A stretch of 36,702 nt of DNA from Bacillota bacterium. GTDB taxonomy: Bacteria; Bacillota; Bacilli; Alicyclobacillales; SLC66. The DNA is taken from positions 1 through 36,702 of the forward strand of contig JAJZCB010000033.1 in the NCBI GenBank assembly GCA_021846285.1, in the 5' to 3' direction. How positions within the stretch are numbered: the first letter of the stretch is position 1; each line of letters begins with the position of its first letter. This document shows positions 7,474 to 15,205 of this stretch, in pieces. The notes beneath the pieces were generated by a model, which searched no databases, was not told the DNA's origin, and saw only the letters and a program-made list of their open reading frames with translations. The translations under genes and the position numbers were made by a program.

Positions 7474-8136
7474 TCAACGTTCGTTGATCAGATGAACGAC
7501 TTCTTTCTGGAGGATTTGCGCACTGACTTTATGTTTTTCATTCGCAGTCCGATAAGCCACGAGATCCTTCACGAGCACAGGTTCACTGACATGCGCGGCA
7601 GCCGCCATCCTGACAATGGATTCACCGCTGCGCAATTTGGACTTCACTTCCTTGGCGCTCAGGCGGGTCAGCTTCGCCACCTCTTTAAGAAGCCCTCCTG
7701 AAAGCGCTCCGCCGCGGTGACGGTCAAGATACGGATCGGCCATCCACACAGGCAACGACGCATCCACTTTTTTCTCCAGCGCGGCTGCCTTGGACGCGGT
7801 GAGATGCTTGGAGCGGATTTCCACGGCGGCCCGGTCGCGCACCAGCGCTTCCAGTTCACCGAGCAGGCGCGGACGGGTGATCTTGGCCGCCGCCGCCAGA
7901 TCCAAGAGCGTCTTGTGGTGACGCAGGTCGATGCTTAAGACCTGCGGCTTCACGTGCAAAAATGCTGCCAGTTGCGGACTGTGTACGATACTCTGCACAA
8001 TCGCAGGCGCCTGTTTCGCGTGCGCCTTATGTTTGGCAGTGGCAGCGAATGCGCCGCTCTGCAGTACCGGAAGCGCGACTATCGCCGACAGGGCCAATGC
8101 CGCACCGATCCGCGCTATGTTCATTGCTCGTTTCAT
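7474..8136 (-). CDS. Secreted alanine/lysine-rich protein with two internal helical repeats (paralogue 2)
   Basis: The 220-residue paralogue of the product of 3278-3940. I choose the ATG at 8136 because the homologous start is used there, although the ribosome site is weaker (GGGGGG in place of GGAGGG); an in-frame extension to 8214 has no counterpart in copy 1. The signal peptide, both helical modules and the C-terminal quarter are conserved. Most of the roughly 20 changes lie in residues 36-145, including the loop ADPYLDRHRGGA versus ADPNLSRHRTTA. The stop codon lies inside a perfect palindrome (ATCAACG-AA-CGTTGAT), which may act as a 3' stabiliser. The two copies could be differently expressed, given the altered ribosome site and the element inserted upstream of copy 2. 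Confidence 0.85.
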   Translation of the reverse strand: MKRAMNIARIGAALALSAIVALPVLQSGAFAATAKHKAHAKQAPAIVQSIVHSPQLAAFLHVKPQVLSIDLRHHKTLLDLAAAAKITRPRLLGELEALVRDRAAVEIRSKHLTASKAAALEKKVDASLPVWMADPYLDRHRGGALSGGLLKEVAKLTRLSAKEVKSKLRSGESIVRMAAAAHVSEPVLVKDLVAYRTANEKHKVSAQILQKEVVHLINER

Positions 8137-8161
8137 GCTTCGTCCCCCCAGTTTTGTTTGA

Positions 8162-8174
8162 CCCGCTATGCGGG
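8162..8174 (-). promoter_or_regulatory. Conserved leader hairpin before secreted-protein gene, copy 2
   Basis: CCCGC-ATA-GCGGG on the minus strand, a perfect 5-bp stem in the same position as the copy-1 leader hairpin. Confidence 0.45.
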
Positions 8175-8269
8175 CGAACCGATGTCCGGAGCAGCATGCG
8201 CGTTGGCGCCGCATATCCCGAGAACATTATGAGAGCGACTCAGGACGCAGGATGCAAATGTCGCTCTAC

Positions 8270-8340
8270 TCTCTACCCGGAAAACCGCCGCAGGCGTATT
8301 TTCTTCCCGGTTGTTGGTGGCGCGCAGCGCCATCAAAATC
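8270..8340. mobile_element. Double-hairpin repeat element, solo copy inserted in the duplicated locus
   Basis: The unit has the same plan as those at 7125 and 7194: CGCC-GCA-GGCG in H1, the link CCCGGTTGTTGG, and H2 as TGGCGC-GCA-GCGCCA, again six perfect pairs although several bases differ from unit 1. Compared with copy 1 of the duplication (CTAC then TACCGT at 4074-4083), this segment is a clean insertion between CTAC and TACCGT with no evident target-site duplication. That behaviour is known for REP elements and IS200/IS605-derived palindromic miniature elements. Confidence 0.7.
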
Positions 8341-8386
8341 TACCGTAAACAAGAAGAGTTGAATTTCGCTTGAAACCGTAACGAAA

Positions 8387-8421
8387 TGCCCACGATGGAT
8401 ATTCATCGTGGGCAAACTCGG
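8387..8421 (-). terminator. Terminator of the oxidoreductase operon
   Basis: An 11-bp perfect stem (TGCCCACGATG / CATCGTGGGCA) with a 6-base loop lies 30 bases after the stop codon at 8445. On the minus strand it is followed by the modest T-tract TTTCGTT. Confidence 0.7.
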
Positions 8422-8444
8422 ATTTCACGATTCCCATGCCTTTC

Positions 8445-10745
8445 CTAGAGATGCGGATTGGCGTGTTTCTCCGTCAAACGCAGCCAACGCCGCTGCACTT
8501 CGTCTTCGAACTCTTTCAGAAGTTCATGGTTATCCGGTCGCAGAAGGTGCTTCGCTTTACCCATGGTCTTCAACCAGTCGGAGACGGGAACGCGTTTTCC
8601 TTTTTCCTCGGGATTGTACGTGATGGTTGTGATGCCGTGCTCGACCTCATAGAGAGGGAAGAAGCAGCTGTCCACCGCCGCGCCCACAATCTCATGACCC
8701 GCTTCATCGGCCGCCTTCCAGTTGAGAGGGCAGGCAATGAGAATCTTGCCATACGCCAAGCCCTCATGGGTCGCGTACCATTGCGCCTTGGCCGCCTTTT
8801 TAATCAAATCCTGGGCATGCGCTTCCGTTCCCGTAAACACATACGGGATATTGGTGGCAGCCATGATTTGCGGCGTATCTTTGTGATGAAACGACTTGCC
8901 CTGTTCCTGTTTCCCGACTCCCGAAGTCGATGTCTGGTGACCGAGCGGTGTTGAATAGGACATCTGCGAACCAGTATTCATGTAGCCTTCGTTGTCGTAT
9001 TCGAGAATGATCATTTTATGCCCGCGCAATGCCGTGCCAATCGCAGACCCCATACCGATGTCCATGCCGCCGTCACCGGTAACCATCAGAAACGTCACGT
9101 CATCATCATAGTGAATCTCGCCGCGCCGTTTGCGTTCCGCAAACATCTCCACAACGCCTGACAATGTTGCGGCGCCATTTTGAAACAGGTTGTGGATATA
9201 GGTGACGCGGTGCGAGGACACCGGATACCCTGTGGTCGTGACCATGGCGCACCCCGTTTGATACAAAACAATGACGTTTCCTTCGATTCCTTTGAGAAAC
9301 GTATTGACGCCCGGAAAGATGCCGCAACCCGGACACGCTCCATGGCCGGGAGCGATGCGGTTTGCCTTCGCGGTCAGCGCCCGCAATGTGGGAACCTTCA
9401 CCGACAACTGACGGGTTCCCGGATCTTGGCTGACCTGCACAAATCCGCTCGTCTGTTCCTTCGACAGCGCTGTTGTGCGCTCCTGTGGCGCCAGTTCCGG
9501 TTTGCCTGCCGTATGACCATAGTAGTCAAACATTGGCACATCCTTACCAACAAACGCATCAAGGCACAGTTCGAAAAACGCCTCCGCATCGTCCGGATAA
9601 AAATCCCGTCCGCCGAGTCCGTAAATGCGCGTGATCACTTTGACTGGCGCGTGTGCTTCCTGTAGGGCCGCCTTGATTTCGTGACTCACATTGGCGCCGT
9701 GTCCGCCATAAGAATCGGCGCGTTCCCCAACGAGGACAACCTTGGCCGTACGCAGTGCAGACACGATTGCGGCCTTGGGGAAGGGGCGAATCATGACAGG
9801 TGAGAGAACACCCGCCTTGATCCCCTTGTCACGCAGATGGTCAGCCGCGTCTTTGGCCGTATCCGCAGCGGAATTCAGGAGCACCACGACAATCTCCGCA
9901 TCGTCCATGCGATAGGCGGACAGCAAATCGTAGCTGCGGCCGCTCTGCGCCTGGTATTCCCTGGCGACCGATTGAAACACATCCTGCGCACGGTACATGG
10001 CCTGCGATTGCAAATAGCGTGTGTTGATCAAGTCTGGATCATTCATATAAGGCCCGATGGTAACGACATGTTCGAGATCAAGCGCATCAATGGGTGCGAC
10101 AGGCGTTTCGCCGACAAAGTGCGCAACGGCCTTGGAGTCGGAAAAAAATTGGACGCGACGTTTTTGATGAGACGTAAAGAACCCATCGGACGCCACGATC
10201 ACGGGCAAACGCACATCCGCGTGTTCCGCGACGCGCAGTGCAATCAGATTGAGATCGTACACCGCCTGCGGATCTTTTGCCAACAAAATGGGCCATCCGA
10301 TGTTAAACGCATAGTAAAGGTCGGAATGGTCGCCGCGAATATCGAGCGGTCCCGACACAGCACGGGTGACGAGGTTCAAAATCATCGGGAACCGCGTTCC
10401 AGACTGTACCGGAAGTTGCTCTATCATGTAAAGAAACCCCTGGGCGGACGTAGCATTAAACACCCGGCCTCCCGCCGCAGCAGCTCCGTAACAGATACCC
10501 GCCGATCCGTGCTCGCCATCAGCGGGGATCATGACCATGTCATGTTCACCATTGGCTTTCATTTCATCGAGATACTCGGCGATCTCGGTTGACGGCGTAA
10601 TGGGGAAATACCCCATGAGATGATAGTTGATCTGCGCCGCAGCCTTTGCCGCCATTTCATTCCCGGAACGAAAGTCGGTGGTCTGTTCAAACTGCGGTTT
10701 CCTCATATCTTGCGCAGGTCTTGGATGGTGTTCCTGCAAGGCCAT
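8445..10745 (-). CDS. 2-oxoacid:ferredoxin oxidoreductase, fused alpha-beta subunit
   Basis: Thiamine-diphosphate enzyme that oxidatively decarboxylates a 2-oxoacid to acyl-CoA and reduces ferredoxin. Residues about 25-220 are the alpha N-terminal domain (GNEMAAKAA, then YFPITPSTEIAE), about 225-400 the alpha domain II (SAYRMDDAEIVVVLLNSAAD), and about 455-760 the beta subunit with GHGACPGCG (Cys471, Cys474), GCA (Cys499) and the TPP signature GDGGMDIGMGS (557-567) followed by YDNEGYMNTG. These subunits are usually separate polypeptides; here they are joined through a linker at about 400-455. The ATG at 10745 has AAGGAG upstream. It follows the gamma-delta gene by 40 bp. The substrate (pyruvate, 2-oxoglutarate, branched-chain) cannot be read from the sequence. 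Confidence 0.92.
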   Translation of the reverse strand: MALQEHHPRPAQDMRKPQFEQTTDFRSGNEMAAKAAAQINYHLMGYFPITPSTEIAEYLDEMKANGEHDMVMIPADGEHGSAGICYGAAAAGGRVFNATSAQGFLYMIEQLPVQSGTRFPMILNLVTRAVSGPLDIRGDHSDLYYAFNIGWPILLAKDPQAVYDLNLIALRVAEHADVRLPVIVASDGFFTSHQKRRVQFFSDSKAVAHFVGETPVAPIDALDLEHVVTIGPYMNDPDLINTRYLQSQAMYRAQDVFQSVAREYQAQSGRSYDLLSAYRMDDAEIVVVLLNSAADTAKDAADHLRDKGIKAGVLSPVMIRPFPKAAIVSALRTAKVVLVGERADSYGGHGANVSHEIKAALQEAHAPVKVITRIYGLGGRDFYPDDAEAFFELCLDAFVGKDVPMFDYYGHTAGKPELAPQERTTALSKEQTSGFVQVSQDPGTRQLSVKVPTLRALTAKANRIAPGHGACPGCGIFPGVNTFLKGIEGNVIVLYQTGCAMVTTTGYPVSSHRVTYIHNLFQNGAATLSGVVEMFAERKRRGEIHYDDDVTFLMVTGDGGMDIGMGSAIGTALRGHKMIILEYDNEGYMNTGSQMSYSTPLGHQTSTSGVGKQEQGKSFHHKDTPQIMAATNIPYVFTGTEAHAQDLIKKAAKAQWYATHEGLAYGKILIACPLNWKAADEAGHEIVGAAVDSCFFPLYEVEHGITTITYNPEEKGKRVPVSDWLKTMGKAKHLLRPDNHELLKEFEDEVQRRWLRLTEKHANPHL

Positions 10746-10785
10746 GCCGCTCGTCTCCTTCCTGAACCAAAGCGCACTGATGCGC

Positions 10786-11781
10786 CTACTGGTGTCTTAC
10801 ACGATGATCGGTTGCGTACGTGTCAGTCTCGCGAATGGTCGTAAGCGCATCGGTCGGACATGCCTGTATGCACCTTAAACAGCCCTTGCAGTACTGATAG
10901 TCAATCCCCTGCAGATATTGAAACGTACGGCCGCGCGAGTCTTGTTTGGCGTTCCACACAAAGCACATATCAGGGCAGACCTCATCGCAGGCCGCACAGT
11001 GGATACACGCCTCTTGCGAAAACGCGGGCAAGAATCCCTGACGTGACGCGCTCAGATCCCGCGTGATCGAGTTGCCCGGATTGATGATCGCTCCGCCAAG
11101 CGCCTGCGAGTCATACCCCAGGTCGGGAATGGGATGAACGAACGGTTCATAAACGTCACCGTTGGTCTCCGCCGGATACAGGGAAATGCTTCCCTCGCGA
11201 AATCCGCGGTCAAACGTGCGCAGGTTGGCGGCTGCAAGAGCCGGATATTTTCTTCCCAGCGTCTCGCTGATTACCGTTTTGACCGCTTCAGGATCCAAAA
11301 AATCGATGATGCGGCACATCGCGCCCAACATCGCGGTATTGACGCGGGATTTTTCCTCCAGCGCGATCTGCAGGGCGTCGACACAAAGCACCACGCCAGA
11401 TTTGAGCCCTGTCAACATTCGAATATCATCCGGCGACTTTGCCGTGTTGACAATCAGAACCCCTTGACTCTCCAGACCGACAATGCAGTTTTGTGTGCGC
11501 AACAGAGACTCGTGAAACACCGCGACCACGTGAGGTTCCTCAATCGGCGAGGATGAGCGGATCTCTGTTTCTGCCGCGGCAAAACGCACGAACGTTTTCA
11601 CGGGACTTCCTTTTTTCTCCGAACCGTACGACGAAAAATTGGAACCGTTGAATCCAAGCTTGAGAACGCCCGCCTCCGCCAGCATCTTGCCGGCCAAATT
11701 GGCGCCCAAACCGCCAATGGACTCCATGCGAATTTCGAAAAAACCAGCGTCATTGGTATGTGAGTGAATGTCACTCGGCAT
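10786..11781 (-). CDS. 2-oxoacid:ferredoxin oxidoreductase, fused gamma-delta subunit
   Basis: 331 residues from the ATG at 11781, chosen because GGGGAGG lies seven to eight bases before it; an upstream in-frame ATG at 11844 would overlap the previous stop and has no such site. The N-terminal ~190 residues are the gamma domain (ESIGGLGANLAGKMLAEAG, then GSEKKGSPV). The C-terminal ~90 residues are the delta ferredoxin domain with two [4Fe-4S] motifs (CIHCAACDEVCPDMC and CKGCLRCIQACP), which pass electrons from the TPP site to free ferredoxin. Together with the downstream alpha-beta polypeptide this makes a complete four-domain enzyme from two genes. It is co-transcribed with SQR and CoA-disulfide reductase genes. 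Confidence 0.92.
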   Translation of the reverse strand: MPSDIHSHTNDAGFFEIRMESIGGLGANLAGKMLAEAGVLKLGFNGSNFSSYGSEKKGSPVKTFVRFAAAETEIRSSSPIEEPHVVAVFHESLLRTQNCIVGLESQGVLIVNTAKSPDDIRMLTGLKSGVVLCVDALQIALEEKSRVNTAMLGAMCRIIDFLDPEAVKTVISETLGRKYPALAAANLRTFDRGFREGSISLYPAETNGDVYEPFVHPIPDLGYDSQALGGAIINPGNSITRDLSASRQGFLPAFSQEACIHCAACDEVCPDMCFVWNAKQDSRGRTFQYLQGIDYQYCKGCLRCIQACPTDALTTIRETDTYATDHRVRHQ

Positions 11782-11840
11782 GTTGATTTCCTCCCCTTGC
11801 CTGTTCCGCAGATCACTCTCAGAAGATCCGCACACTGTTT

Positions 11841-13046
11841 TCACGGAAGATAGGAGTATCCGTGTTTGGTTTTCCAGAGGAAATACTTCTCAAACAGTCG
11901 CTTGCCTTCATCGTAAATTGGGTTGGGAATGATGGCCGCAAATTCACGCGGTTTCATCAAGTGGTTACTCACAATGATCACTTCTTTGTGTCCGGCGTCC
12001 ATGACACACAATCCCGGGATTTTGGCAAACGGCCGACTCTTCAGATCCACGTTGTCATTCACCAGTCTGGCGATGTTCTCACCGACGGTTTTCCCCGCCT
12101 CATCAGCCGGATATCCCGTTTTCGGAACGCCGACCGCGACCGGCGTGACAAATGGCACAGGCACATCCACGGCGATTCCTGCGGCAAAAATGTTGGGGTA
12201 TGTTTTGTGTTGGTAGGTGTCGTGTACGGGAACATAACCCTTTGCGTTTCCCACACCAGGCGAGTTGCGCACGACTTCCTGTCCCAAAAACGGCGGCATG
12301 ATCATGGAGAATGAAAAGGGCAGGGTGGTGCCGTCACGCAAGCGCAACTCATCCTTTGTGACTTCTACAAGGTCCGCATTTTCGATGTAGCGAATGTGAA
12401 GGCTCTCGAAAAATTTGTGCAACATCGGTGCGGCGCCCTTGATTCCACCGATCCCAAAGTGACCGAGAAACGGTTCTGGTGTAATCCACGTCAGTTCAAC
12501 ACGATCGCGCACACCTCGTTTGCGCAGATTGTATTCGAAGTTGAACAGAAACTCGTAGGCGGCGCCAGTACATCCTGCGCCAGGCGCAGCGCCAATCACC
12601 GCAGGCCCCGGATGTTCCACGAACTGATCGAACCGATCCCTGATCGCCAGAGCGTCATTGGGCGTACAGACGCACTGGGTATATCCCGTTTTGGGGCCCA
12701 GCCCAGGGAGAGAATAATCCAGCGAAGGACCCGTGGCAATCACCAGATAGTCGTATTCGTATGTTCCCGAAGTGGTCTCAACCTTACTCTCTTCCGCCAG
12801 AATCTTCGTAGCCGTCGCCAACAGAAATTCGACCCCGTGAGTCTCGAGAATCGGCCGCAGCGGAAGTGAGATGTCTTCCATTTCCCGTTCGCGAAAGGGA
12901 ATCCAAATGAGCGACGGAACAAACAGAAAGTCCTCGCGATTCGATATGACCACGACGCGGTGATCCTGATTTTTTAGTCTGCGCCTGATTTCCAGAGCAC
13001 TTGTGAGACCGGCAAAATTGCCCCCAATGACTAAAATCGTTGCCAT
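11841..13046 (-). CDS. sqr: Sulfide:quinone oxidoreductase (SQR-type flavoprotein)
   Basis: A 401-residue FAD enzyme that oxidises sulfide to sulfane sulfur and reduces membrane quinone from the cytoplasmic face. The N-terminal dinucleotide motif is VIGGNFAGLTSALEIRRRL (GxGxxG variant GGNFAG), with a second FAD segment YLVIATGPSLDY and FAAGIAVDVP. Cysteines fit the redox triad of known SQRs: Cys125/Cys127, Cys159 (GAGCTG) and Cys347 (GLCVMD), close to positions 128, 160 and 356 of the Acidithiobacillus enzyme as I recall them. The C-terminal amphipathic part (KRLFEKYFLWKTKHGYSYLP) fits membrane attachment. The ribosome site GAGGGG overlaps a hairpin (13060-13099), which suggests translational control. 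It is the second gene of the operon. Confidence 0.88.
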   Translation of the reverse strand: MATILVIGGNFAGLTSALEIRRRLKNQDHRVVVISNREDFLFVPSLIWIPFREREMEDISLPLRPILETHGVEFLLATATKILAEESKVETTSGTYEYDYLVIATGPSLDYSLPGLGPKTGYTQCVCTPNDALAIRDRFDQFVEHPGPAVIGAAPGAGCTGAAYEFLFNFEYNLRKRGVRDRVELTWITPEPFLGHFGIGGIKGAAPMLHKFFESLHIRYIENADLVEVTKDELRLRDGTTLPFSFSMIMPPFLGQEVVRNSPGVGNAKGYVPVHDTYQHKTYPNIFAAGIAVDVPVPFVTPVAVGVPKTGYPADEAGKTVGENIARLVNDNVDLKSRPFAKIPGLCVMDAGHKEVIIVSNHLMKPREFAAIIPNPIYDEGKRLFEKYFLWKTKHGYSYLP

Positions 13047-13059
13047 GATAAGTTCCGCC

Positions 13060-13099
13060 CCTCGATAACGATCCTAGGCCAACAGTTCCATTATCGAGG
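13060..13099 (-). promoter_or_regulatory. Hairpin overlapping the SQR ribosome-binding site
   Basis: The arms CCTCGATAA and TTATCGAGG (13060-13068 and 13091-13099) form a 9-bp stem in the cdr-sqr intergenic RNA. The promoter-distal arm contains GAGG of the GAGGGG ribosome site at 13058-13063, so folding would hide part of it. No T-tract follows, so a plain terminator is less likely. Confidence 0.45.
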
Positions 13100-13156
13100 T
13101 GGCGCACCCTTTGGTCAAGACTATTTCTGTGTGAGCATTCTTTTTCCCAAGAGATT

Positions 13157-14854
13157 TCAGAAGACAACTGCCCCGATATTAGTGAAGTCTTCCACTTGTT
13201 GTATCATTTCCTGGACAATCATCCCGCCTTCAAGATTGTAGACCGAGTTGAATCCCAATCCCGAAAGGATCTGGTATGCATAATAACTTCTTTGACCACT
13301 GCGGCAATACACTACCCACGTGATATTTTTGTCGAGTTCATGCGCCCGCTCGCGCAACTGATCCAGAGGAATGTTGACAGCGCCGGGCAGTGCGCGTTTG
13401 GCTGCCTCTCCTTCCGTCCTCACATCAAGAATGAGCGCATTGAGTCGACGAATGTCATCCATCGTACGCACAGTGCGCACTTCTCCCCTGACAACATGTT
13501 GGGCAACCATCGCCGCCATAATCACGGGATCTTTCGCTGATGAAAAAGAGGGTGCATAAGCCAGATCCAGTCCCGTCAGGTCATCAAGAGTGAGGCGACT
13601 GGCAATCGCGGTGGCAAAAACGTCAATTCGTTTGTCTACGCCCAGCTTCCCTGAAATTTGCGCGCCCAGAACCAGTTCGGTCAGAGGTTCTACGAGCAGC
13701 TTCACGGTCAGATCGGTGGCCCCAGGGTAATAACCGGCATGATGTCCGGCCGTGTTGTACGATACGACATAGGAAATCCCATCGGCTTTGGCCGCTTTTT
13801 CTGTTAATCCCGTCATCGCAAGCGTTGTTTCCCCCAGCTTTACAATCGCGGTTCCCAGCGTTCCCTCGAATTTCACACGAGCGCCACAGATATTTTCTCC
13901 GATGATGCGAGCCTGTTTGTTTGCCGCACCCGCCAAAGGGATAAAACGTTGGCGTCCATTGACTCGATGTGACACTTCTGCGACATCGCCTGCCGCATAA
14001 ATGTCAGGGTCGCTCGTCTGCAAATATTCGTTTACTTTTACAGCTCCCGCCATTCCCAGTTCCAGACCTGCCTCCTGCGCCAATGTGGAATTGGGCCGGA
14101 CGCCCAGTCCCAAAATGAACATGTCCGCTTTAATGACTCTGCCACTCTCAAGCACCACTTCTGTCGCTCTGCCCACGCCCCGAAATTCGGAAATCCCGTC
14201 GCCAAGCGCCGTGTTCACGTGCAGACGGGTCAATTCCTGTCTCACATGAGCAGTCATTTCCTCGTCAAACGGCGGCAACACTTGTGGCGCCTTTTCGATC
14301 AATGTGACGGAAAGACCCAGGGTCGTGAGGTTTTCAACTGTTTCAATCCCGATAAATCCAGCCCCGATCACCGCGACATGCTTGACTCTGTTGGAAGAGA
14401 TCCACGCTTTCATGGCATCCACATCTGGTACAGTCCGCAGTTGAAATATCCCCGGCAGTTGAATACCGGGCAATCGCGGCATAACCGGTTGGGCGCCCAT
14501 GGCGAGCACCAACTTATCATAGGACTCCCTGTAACTGGTTCCCTCCTCCAGATTGTCAATCATGACTTCTTTATTTTTGCGATCAATGCCCACGACCTCC
14601 TGGCGGGTACGCACGTCAATCTGAAAACGTGCATGGAGTGACGCGGGCGTATGCAACAAAAGCGCCTCTCTCCTTGAAATGACGTCGCCCAGGTAGTATG
14701 GCAGCCCGCAATTTGCAAAGGAGACATGCGGCCCTCGCTCGATGACGATGATATCCGCCGATTCGTCCATTCGCCGGATTTTGGCGGCGGCGCCGGCGCC
14801 GACCGCAACTCCGCCAACAATCACTATCTTATTGCGTCCATTTTTCTTATCCAT
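13157..14854 (-). CDS. cdr: CoA-disulfide reductase / NADH:polysulfide reductase-type flavoprotein with C-terminal rhodanese domain
   Basis: 565 residues. It has an N-terminal FAD motif (VIVGGVAVGAGAAAKIRR), an active-site Cys49 in SFANCGLPYYLGD, an NAD(P)H motif (VAVIGAGFIGIETVENL), the second FAD segment (DPDIYAAGDVAEV), a dimerisation domain, and a rhodanese domain from about residue 465 whose Cys517 sits in YCRSGQRS. This is the layout of CoA-disulfide reductase-rhodanese fusions (CDR-RHD, Npsr), which reduce CoA-persulfide or polysulfide with NAD(P)H. The first gene of the minus-strand operon, it would handle sulfane sulfur produced by the neighbouring SQR. The start ATG has GGGAG ten bases upstream. 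Whether it works in the oxidative or reductive direction here is inference. Confidence 0.9.
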   Translation of the reverse strand: MDKKNGRNKIVIVGGVAVGAGAAAKIRRMDESADIIVIERGPHVSFANCGLPYYLGDVISRREALLLHTPASLHARFQIDVRTRQEVVGIDRKNKEVMIDNLEEGTSYRESYDKLVLAMGAQPVMPRLPGIQLPGIFQLRTVPDVDAMKAWISSNRVKHVAVIGAGFIGIETVENLTTLGLSVTLIEKAPQVLPPFDEEMTAHVRQELTRLHVNTALGDGISEFRGVGRATEVVLESGRVIKADMFILGLGVRPNSTLAQEAGLELGMAGAVKVNEYLQTSDPDIYAAGDVAEVSHRVNGRQRFIPLAGAANKQARIIGENICGARVKFEGTLGTAIVKLGETTLAMTGLTEKAAKADGISYVVSYNTAGHHAGYYPGATDLTVKLLVEPLTELVLGAQISGKLGVDKRIDVFATAIASRLTLDDLTGLDLAYAPSFSSAKDPVIMAAMVAQHVVRGEVRTVRTMDDIRRLNALILDVRTEGEAAKRALPGAVNIPLDQLRERAHELDKNITWVVYCRSGQRSYYAYQILSGLGFNSVYNLEGGMIVQEMIQQVEDFTNIGAVVF

Positions 14855-15088
14855 CCTGTTTCAACTCCCTGTTTCGCTGATACTCATCCCCACTATGAAT
14901 GTTGTCGCTTCGGGCAGATAGACGCAAACGAATTAGTCCATTTTTGCCAACGTCGCCTGACCGGGCTAGTCTGATTGAACTAGTCCGATATCCCCTGTTT
15001 GGGGGAAGTCTACATAGTCCGTTTCGCTCTGTTGGCACTTTCCGCGTCAGGATACTATGTCATCAGTGACTGAAAAGGAGTGAGCATC
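14855..15088. promoter_or_regulatory. Divergent promoter region with repeated TAGTCC/T motifs
   Basis: This region separates the sulfur/2-oxoacid operon (minus) from the cytochrome b operon (plus). TAGTCC or TAGTCT occurs four times in one orientation (14934, 14967, 14981, 15015); the spacings of 33, 14 and 34 bases are near multiples of a helical turn for the outer pairs. A loose plus-strand promoter (TTGGCA at 15032, TACTAT at 15053, spacer 15) lies before the first gene. Regulator unknown. Confidence 0.4.
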
Positions 15089-15205
15089 ATGGTAAACATG
15101 GCAAACGCATGGCCTAACTATTACGCTGGATTTTTATGGCTTATCGCGTTTATCGGCTTCGCCATTCTGAAGTATCCACACGGCAACCGAGGTGATCACC
15201 AATGA
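15089..15205 (+). CDS. 38-residue single-span membrane peptide of the cytochrome b operon
   Basis: A short gene starting ATG at 15089 with AAAAGGAG eight bases upstream and ending in TGA that overlaps the cytochrome b start codon (ATGA). The peptide MVNMANAWPNYYAGFLWLIA continues with a hydrophobic stretch ending FAILKYPHG and a polar tail, so it has one transmembrane helix. Strong translation signals and stop/start coupling to a membrane redox gene indicate a real small subunit or assembly factor, comparable in size to the Pet-type peptides of b6f complexes; no sequence similarity to those is claimed. Genes of this size are easily missed by automatic annotation. Confidence 0.75.
   Translation: MVNMANAWPNYYAGFLWLIAFIGFAILKYPHGNRGDHQ

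Larger units (their letters stand above)
7438..8268. repeat. Duplicated locus, copy 2 (about 830 bp)
   Basis: Matches 3243-4077 in the same orientation, including gene, leader hairpin and upstream region. The match stops at 8268-8269, exactly where the 71-bp repeat element begins, and appears to resume at 8341 (TACCGT). Confidence 0.85.

Noticed and set aside
7125-8340. CRISPR array
   Set aside because: Units in tandem have no unique spacers, and the third lies 1 kb away; the structure is palindromic and REP-like.
9837-10592. 251-codon plus-strand frame opposite the OFOR alpha-beta gene
   Set aside because: It lies wholly antisense to a clear TPP enzyme, has no ribosome site and shows shadow-frame composition.
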